A DNA stretch of 64,000 nt from Lingula anatina (taxonomy: Eukaryota > Brachiopoda > Lingulata > Lingulida > Lingulidae): NCBI RefSeq assembly GCF_001039355.2, contig NW_019773792.1, positions 389,265 to 453,264 on the forward strand, written 5' to 3'. Both the position numbers and the translations under genes were made by a program. Below, piece after piece: positions 59,308-64,000 of the stretch. Numbering within the stretch: position 1 is the stretch's first letter; every line of letters starts with the position of its first letter. Below the pieces are notes generated by a model, which was not told the origin of the DNA, did no database searches, and was given only the letters and a program-made list of their open reading frames with translations.

Positions 59308-61222
59308 TGAATAGTTAACCACCGTGATGCAAAAATGCCTGTATTTCATGAAATCCCCATGACTCCTCACAGACTAACCCCATATCATCTTATTGTGTGT
59401 TTCAGTCTAAGATGGATGAATGTCTTGACCAGCTCCAGAATGCTGATCCTACAGGCCAGAATAGACCAGACACACAGGAGATGCTGCAACTAGAGGGTAA
59501 ACTACTGCCACCACACATTGTCTTTGTTCTGGTAGAAACTTAGTCTATGTTCCATTAAATTTATAGTGTGTATTATGTTAGATGCTCAATAAGATTGTGT
59601 TATGTCTGTTGTGTTAGATTCTCAGTATACAGTAGTCCATGAAAACGGAAATCATATCACAGTTTACAATAACAATGTGTTTTCTGTGTTTTAGAAGAGT
59701 GCAGGCAGATGGGGCCTCTGATAGACCAGGAACTGGAGCAGATAGACAGGTAAGTCACATCCAGCGCAATCTGCTGTCACACCTAACACAATCTGTTGTC
59801 ACATCCAACACAATCTACTGTCTCCCCAAACACAATCTACTGTCACACCCAACACAATCTCTTCTGTCACACCAAACAAAATCTAGTGGTACACTTGACA
59901 TTCTTCCAGGAATCACAATATGTTGATGGAGTTGAACCAGAAAGTCTGTGAGGCTCTGCAGATGTATAACACACTGATGAATGAAGGGCCGCGCTACAGC
60001 TACAAAGGTGCACCGTCTGGACCAAGTGTGCAGGGTTATCAAGGTCAAGGTCCCCCAGGAATGCAGCCACCCCCTCAGGTACAACTAAAAGTAAAGTGGG
60101 ATTGGGGGGGGGGGCGTAGTACTGCCCCCCTCAGGTACAACTAAAACTATAAGAACAAAGTTATTTAACAGTGCAAGGGGGGGGGGGGGGAATACTTTTT
60201 GGGAACAAATGCTGACATTTGAAGCCTTTTTGAAAAACAGAAAAATGTAGATTGTCATTGCAAAGCATTAATTAAAAGATATGATTTTAGCAAGCCAGGT
60301 AAAGCTGACAAATGTACAGACAGTGCAACTAGGGTAGGTAGAATACTTCCCGTTTGGTACACAACTCTTTGTTGTTAAAATTGATAATTTGTCTGTTTCA
60401 GATGTTTGATGGACACCCTGGTTATATCCCACCTGGTTCTCTGCCATCTGTAGGTCAAGGTCACCCCCAAGGTCAAGTGCTCCCTCAAGGTGAAGGTCAG
60501 TTACCAAGGCACTCCTCTGATCCTAGATTGAACCAGTATTTAGGCAATCAACTTGAACCACAATCTTTTTCCAGGTAAGTGAACTCTCTTAACCTAATCT
60601 GCTGTCACGCCCAACACAATCTGCTGTCTCCCCAAACACAATCTACTGTCTCACCCAACACAATCTACTGTCTCCCCAAACACAATCTACTGTCTCACCC
60701 AACACAATCTACTGTCTCCCCAAACACAATCAACTGTCACATCCAACACAGCTACATACACACTATATCTTAACATCTCAACAATATTCTNCAACTTGAA
60801 TTCATCTACCTATATTTCTTCATTCTCTCCAGTTTACCAGCTAACTTTGGACAGTTAGTTGGCTGTCCAAAGTCAGCTGGTAAACTGGAGAGAATGAAGA
60901 AATATAGGTAGATGAATTCAAGTTGGCTGTCCAAAGTTAGCTGGTAAACTGGAGAGAATGAAGAACTTGAACTATATTTCTTCATTCTCTCCGGTTACAG
61001 CTAACATTGGACAGCCAACTTGAATTGATATACATGTGCTTCATTCTTTCCAGTTTACCAGCAAACTTTGGCCAGCAGGCTTCATCCTACAGTGCAACTA
61101 CCATGAATTCCCTTCCACAAATCAGTGCAATGACAGCGCCACCTGGTGGCTATATGGGTGGGCCACCAAACAGTGTCAATAGTCCACTATATCAGCAGCC
61201 ACAGCAACAACCACTCTTATAG
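51339..61222 (+). CDS. STAM: Signal transducing adaptor molecule (STAM), complete gene
   Basis: Exons (all AG/GT, phases consistent): 51339-51381, 52741-52825, 53487-53562, 54377-54475 (4a) or 55567-55665 (4b), 56411-56493, 56681-56744, 57135-57207, 57424-57566, 58519-58604, 58776-58870, 59184-59266, 59406-59496, 59695-59749, 59910-60078, 60402-60574, 61054-61222. With one exon 4 the product is 528 aa, close to vertebrate STAMs. Domains: N-terminal VHS (1 to about 145, [20 protein letters not shown]), UIM (168-184, A175 and S179 of the A-x-x-x-S core), SH3 (223-275, ALYDF 225-229, NWWKG 254-258, PANF 268-271), GAT-type coiled coil (about 311-395), then a Gly/Pro/Gln tail ending QQPLL. STAM pairs with HRS in ESCRT-0 on endosomes, where VHS and UIM bind ubiquitin on cargo and SH3 recruits deubiquitinases. 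Poly(A) signals are at 62329 and 62393. Confidence 0.95.
52842..52891. repeat. (GT)n microsatellite 16 bp after the STAM exon 2 donor
   Basis: About 25 GT units immediately downstream of the donor at 52826. Confidence 0.95.
54377..54475 (+). CDS. STAM: STAM exon 4a, VHS-domain alternative copy
   Basis: 99 bp, phase 0 to 0, acceptor TATTCTCAG, donor GTACAG. Encodes [20 protein letters not shown] and [13 protein letters not shown]. This copy keeps the HLEV-SRDF-SEV block seen in vertebrate STAM. Confidence 0.9.
55567..55665 (+). CDS. STAM: STAM exon 4b, VHS-domain alternative copy
   Basis: 99 bp, phase 0 to 0, acceptor TTACTTTAG, donor GTTAGA. Encodes [20 protein letters not shown] and [13 protein letters not shown], identical to 4a at 19 of 33 positions. 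No stop or frameshift. Inclusion of both 4a and 4b would keep the frame but insert 33 residues in the VHS helical bundle, so mutually exclusive use is expected. Confidence 0.85.
56405..56410 (+). promoter_or_regulatory. STAM: NAGNAG tandem 3' splice site of STAM exon 5
   Basis: TTTTCAGCAG/GCACACCC. Either AG can serve, giving products that differ by one Gln before the AHPKV sequence of the VHS domain. Confidence 0.7.
56690..57062 (+). repeat. Exon-boundary ('mirage'-type) minisatellite at the STAM exon 6 donor
   Basis: The 3' half of exon 6 ([13 protein letters not shown] codons), its GTAAGT donor and about 45 bp of intron are tandemly repeated as 84- to 87-bp units. Donors recur at 56745, 56829, 56916 and 57003, and a fifth degenerate half-unit lies at 57036-57062. 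The frame stays open across all units. Confidence 0.9.
58019..58185. repeat. Minisatellite in STAM intron 8, about 34-bp period, five copies
   Basis: The unit is AAAATGGTAGTAACTGTTAC followed by AGTAGTTGTATAAG. It contains no exon sequence. Confidence 0.9.
58350..58518 (+). repeat. Exon-boundary minisatellite at the STAM exon 9 acceptor
   Basis: Three units of about 54 bp, each ending TTTTGTCA(A/G)G and starting GTACAAGCACTGTATTACTG, mirror the real boundary TTTGCCAG/GTACGAGCCCTGTATGAC at 58518/58519. One decoy (AG at 58408-58409) keeps a usable CAG. It reads VQALYYCC where the real exon reads VRALYDFE. Confidence 0.85.
58851..58955 (+). repeat. Exon-boundary minisatellite at the STAM exon 10 donor
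   Basis: Three units of 35 bp (from 58851, 58886, 58921), each with the last 20 bp of exon 10 (AACTGTAGAACCAGAGTCCA) plus the donor. Donors are at 58871 (GTAAGT), 58906 (GTAAGT) and 58941 (GTATGT). Reading past the first donor meets TAA within six codons. Confidence 0.9.
59765..59895. repeat. Minisatellite in STAM intron 13, about 22-bp period
   Basis: Units of CACAATCTACTGTC plus ACACCCAA or TCCCCAAA. The array starts about 15 bp after the donor of exon 13. The same family fills intron 15. Confidence 0.85.
60066..60147 (+). repeat. Two-copy duplication of the STAM exon 14 donor
   Basis: CCCCTCAG/GTACAACTAAA occurs at the real boundary (60078/60079) and 56 bp downstream (60134/60135), separated by a G-run. 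The second donor would shift the frame. Confidence 0.8.
60596..60750. repeat. Minisatellite in STAM intron 15, same family as intron 13
   Basis: CACAATCTACTGTCTCCCCA alternating with CACCCAA variants, about 22-bp period. The array begins about 22 bp after the donor of exon 15. Confidence 0.85.
60792..61060. repeat. Direct and inverted copies of the STAM last-exon acceptor; 63-bp-arm palindrome
   Basis: 60792-60854 and 60863-60925 are near-perfect inverted arms with an 8-bp loop, each containing TTCATTCTCTCCAG/TTTACCAGC. Another inverted copy lies at about 60922-60964 and a decayed direct copy (CTCTCCGGTTACAG) at about 60968-61020. The real boundary follows at 61053/61054. A single N at 60791 abuts the palindrome. 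Confidence 0.8.
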
Positions 61223-62415
61223 GAAACCTAGATGTTAACATACCATGGACATACAGTAACTTCTACCTAGAGGATTACCCCTGGGTTTCTTGTGCTTTTG
61301 ATTTGAATGTTTGCGACACACTGCGCCCTGCTTTATGTCAAGAATTCCTTCAGGACCACAGTTGATGACAAGTCCAGTACTGAGGTGTCAACTCATTGTA
61401 GAGAATGGATATTACAAATTCATACTGCCTTCATAGTGTTGATAAGTGAAATAGGACACATAATTACTGTCATCATAGTTGTCGGTGGTGCCTAAAATAC
61501 TGCATCCTTTTAATTTATTTGCACAATTTTGACATAAGGTTATAAACCAGCCTTCAGTCTGAAGTCTTTATTGCCAGTTTTCTTCACCCGCTGTCCTTGG
61601 CTTCTAGAGCAGTAACAAGGCACAGGTGGTCAGGAGTGCTGTGATGCTGGGTTGTATGTCAGTTGTTGTGAATTGTGTTCATTTTGTACATAGCTTGTAG
61701 TTGGGAGCTCTCTGCTCTGACCTTGACCTTGGCCAGGGTTGAGGGCATACAGCAGTCCACACAGGTGACACACGATGTAATATATTAAATAGGTGTATAT
61801 TAAATTAATGTATATAAAATTGAAAGAGAAAATTAAAAGTGGAGACGAGTGAAGAAATGTTATTAGTTTTAGAAAAATTTGCTTGCATCATGGGATCTTG
61901 TTTGCAAACAAATGGTTTAAAAACACTTGTAATTTGATGGTCTTCTGAAGGAGCTTCTAAATTTCTGATTAATTAAGTCTTGATTGTATGATGAAGTTCA
62001 ACATAAATGTGGAAGCTGACATCCCAAGGTGACCCAGTAGGTAGGCCGATACTATTATCTGGTAGGGTCATTTTACTGAAAGGAGTATTCAGTTATAACA
62101 AGTTTTACTAATTTTTAAAGTATCATAAAACTTTTTGTAATTTATCTTGACACTAATTAAGTAAAACAGGCGCCCCTTTACATTCATTTTCCTTTAATCA
62201 GTGTTTTTCTTCAGTGACCTAAGATTTCATTATCCCATCTTAAATCAGTCTGCTGTTCACAGTTATATACACATTTTCTAGAAACATCTTCCCCTTCCTC
62301 TTTACTGACCAAAATTACTTGCAACTTCAATAAAAACAAACCTGTCTAGAATTGGTATATATATTGATGTACATTTATTCTTCACATATTCTAATAAAGT
62401 CTTTCAACAGAACAG
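61223..62415 (+). other. STAM: STAM 3' UTR
   Basis: From the TAG at 61220-61222 to just after the AATAAA at 62393-62398; an earlier AATAAA is at 62329-62334. No other gene is seen. The next coding sequence is the convergent gene starting at 62664. Confidence 0.6.
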
Positions 62416-62663
62416 ATCAACTTGTCATTTTTTTAAAGAGAAAATAACATAGAAGTCATTCTGGCAGTTCTGTTCATCAAGTTTCTCTACTTTAATGGTT
62501 ACAATAAGCAGAACCTGTTTTCTGTTCTGTAACATACTTCAATGATCTCCAGCATTTCTACCCAGCTGTCTGACAACACACTTCAAACAGCTCCATATGA
62601 TCTCTGTCACTAGCCATAGTTACAGTGAGGATGTTCACAAGACACATTTTGTCCTCTCTCCAT

Positions 62664-63528
62664 TTACTTGAACACCACAGTATGTAGCATGGATCCCAGG
62701 CACTGGACGATATTACTAGACATCAGAACACTGACATGTTCTTCTAGATGGCGCTTAGGATCCTGAAACAGAACATGTCTACAATATTACTAGACATCTA
62801 GATGACGCTTAGGATCCTGAAACAGAACATAAAACATGTCTACAATATTACTAGACATCAGAACACTGACATGTTCCTCTAGATGACACTTAGGATCCTG
62901 AAACAGAACATAGAACATGTCTACAATATTACTAGACATCTAGATGGCACTTAGGATCCTGAAACAGAACAAATGCAATGCGACAGCTAAGTTTTTTGTC
63001 CCCTTAGTCCAAAAAGAGATGTTGAACAACGATCCAGGCATATTCAACTCGTTGATTTAAGTTCACATACAAATGTTCTCTCTCCAGACTAAGATTCAAG
63101 CCATTTTGCCCACGGCAAAATATTGAAAACACTTAACATTTACACCGTTTACAATTGCAACACTCCAGATAGTATTCTTTAATTTGACTCCTATTGCATG
63201 GCCAACTTACAGAAATGATAAGAAAAAGAGCTTTTCCTAATGTCTAAATAATGGCAAGGAATATGAAGTCGATAGACCAAAAAGTAATTTCTTTAGGACA
63301 TATAGAGATTATAACATACCAAGTATTTACACATGCAAATATGAAATGGAATGCTCATTATTTTTAAATGTATTTTCCAGCCAGACATAAGACTATAAAA
63401 GTGAATTCAGTTTGTACCTGTTTTCCAACATTCTTAATGGCCAACTGTTCCTGTGTCATAGATTCTTCCTCCTCCAGAGCCTGAAAGAAGACATACAGAT
63501 GTGGATGTATCTGAAGTAACAGCAATAT

Positions 63529-63562
<34 letters not shown>

Positions 63563-64000
63563 TTGTAGATCATGTATGTATATGTGTGTACCTCCAGGAC
63601 ATACAGATAAGGATACATATGATGGTGATGTGTTCCAGTGGCATCTTAGCTAACAGAAATATAACATCTCTCCATACATATCTCCATACATACATCCATA
63701 CATACACACATATACTGGTTGTAGTATGCATCTGTATGTGTAGTTCTAGCCGCACCATACCTTGTTATAATTTTTGACTAATTCTAGCAGCACCATACCT
63801 TGTTATAATTTTTGACTAATTCTAGCAGCACCATACCTTGTTATAATTTTTGACTAATTCTAGCAGCACCATACCTTGTTATAATTTTTGACCAATTCTA
63901 GCAGCGGCATACCTTATAATTTTTGACCAATTCTAGCAGCGGCATACCTTGTTATAATTTTTGACCAATTCTAGCAGCGCCATACCTTGTTATAATTTTT
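62664..64000 (-). CDS. 3' end of an unidentified conserved gene, convergent with STAM
   Basis: Last exon 62762-62664 (99 bp, phase 0) encodes [20 protein letters not shown], then [12 protein letters not shown] and TAA. Penultimate exon 63480-63418 (63 bp, phase 0 to 0, acceptor CTTCTTTCAG, donor GTACAA) encodes [20 protein letters not shown] plus Q. The exon before it appears only as boundary copies (LELVKNYNK before GTATGG donors) in the array at 63745-64000, so the real one probably lies to the right of the window. The peptide looks conserved and acidic-helical, but I cannot name the family. The STAM poly(A) signal is about 265 bp from its stop codon. Confidence 0.75.
62705..62975 (-). repeat. 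Exon-boundary minisatellite at the last-exon acceptor of the convergent gene
   Basis: Copies of TTTCAG/GATCCTAAGCG plus the following exon bases recur with exon-start positions at 62816, 62897 and 62958, in addition to the real 62762. The 62897 copy carries about 50 bp of exon-like sequence ([18 protein letters not shown]). Intervening sequence reads TAGACATGTT-type. Confidence 0.85.
63532..63559. repeat. (TA)n microsatellite
   Basis: 14 TA units, in the intron of the convergent gene. Confidence 0.95.
63745..64000 (-). repeat. Exon-boundary minisatellite at a donor of the convergent gene, runs off the window
   Basis: A period of about 38 bp with at least six copies. Minus-strand units read CTAGAATTAGTCAAAAATTA, TAACAAG/GTATGG, i.e. 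codons for LELVKNYNK followed by a donor-like GTATGG. Decoy donors include one after 63761 and further ones every 38 bp. Confidence 0.85.

Noticed and set aside
59639-60773. Small plus-strand ORFs with repeated THNLLSHP-like peptides
   Set aside because: They translate the 22-bp intronic minisatellites beyond true donor sites.

Overview
Eukaryotic (metazoan) genomic DNA: split genes with GT-AG introns, LINE, Penelope-like and MITE relics, many micro- and minisatellites, an internal (CCCTAA)n block and assembly N-runs. I infer a deuterostome and most likely an amphioxus (Branchiostoma). The grounds are a HEPN/NB-ARC/TPR immune-type gene, a vertebrate-type telomere motif, a STAM orthologue with chordate-like domain order, and above all minisatellites that copy exon-intron boundaries. 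From memory, such 'mirage' minisatellites were reported at the amphioxus Adh locus. The species call is inference.

Layout. (1) 1-10708, minus strand: 5' part of a secreted EMI + multi-EGF protein. It has a TATA-like box, a signal-peptide exon, two EMI exons and seven EGF exons, and runs off the left edge. A decayed LINE (about 2.45-4.56 kb) and a 102-bp-period MITE (7.68-8.20 kb) sit in its introns. (2) 10.7-16.9 kb: gene-poor, with an interstitial telomeric array (11908-12116) and a dead Penelope-like element (13.25-14.76 kb). (3) 17154-24106, minus strand: a STAND/NLR-type gene. Exon 1 is a DZIP3-like HEPN domain. One giant exon carries NB-ARC and at least 31 near-identical 42-aa TPRs, broken by an 806-N gap. 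(4) 24.1-51.1 kb: repeat-rich. It holds a broken PIN/FEN-like gene (26.78-28.56 kb) interrupted by a MITE with target-site duplication, several TIR elements, unmerged duplicate contig ends joined by Ns, a Cys-rich exon pair (39.2-39.9 kb) and a 2.2-kb TIR-bounded block ending about 250 bp before STAM. (5) 51339-61222, plus strand: a complete STAM gene (VHS-UIM-SH3-GAT) with 16 constitutive-type exon positions, one of them present as two alternative copies. (6) 62664-64000, minus strand: the 3' end of a convergent, unidentified conserved gene.

The most interesting signals are in (5) and (6). STAM has a pair of mutually exclusive-looking 99-bp exons inside the VHS domain. Seven exon-intron boundaries of STAM and its neighbour are copied in tandem (one also in inverted orientation) into the adjacent intron. 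In one case (exon 6) the copies keep the reading frame open and place four phase-matched donor sites 84, 87 and 87 bp apart. In (3), the homogeneity of the TPR array within a single exon suggests ongoing unit exchange in an innate-immune receptor.
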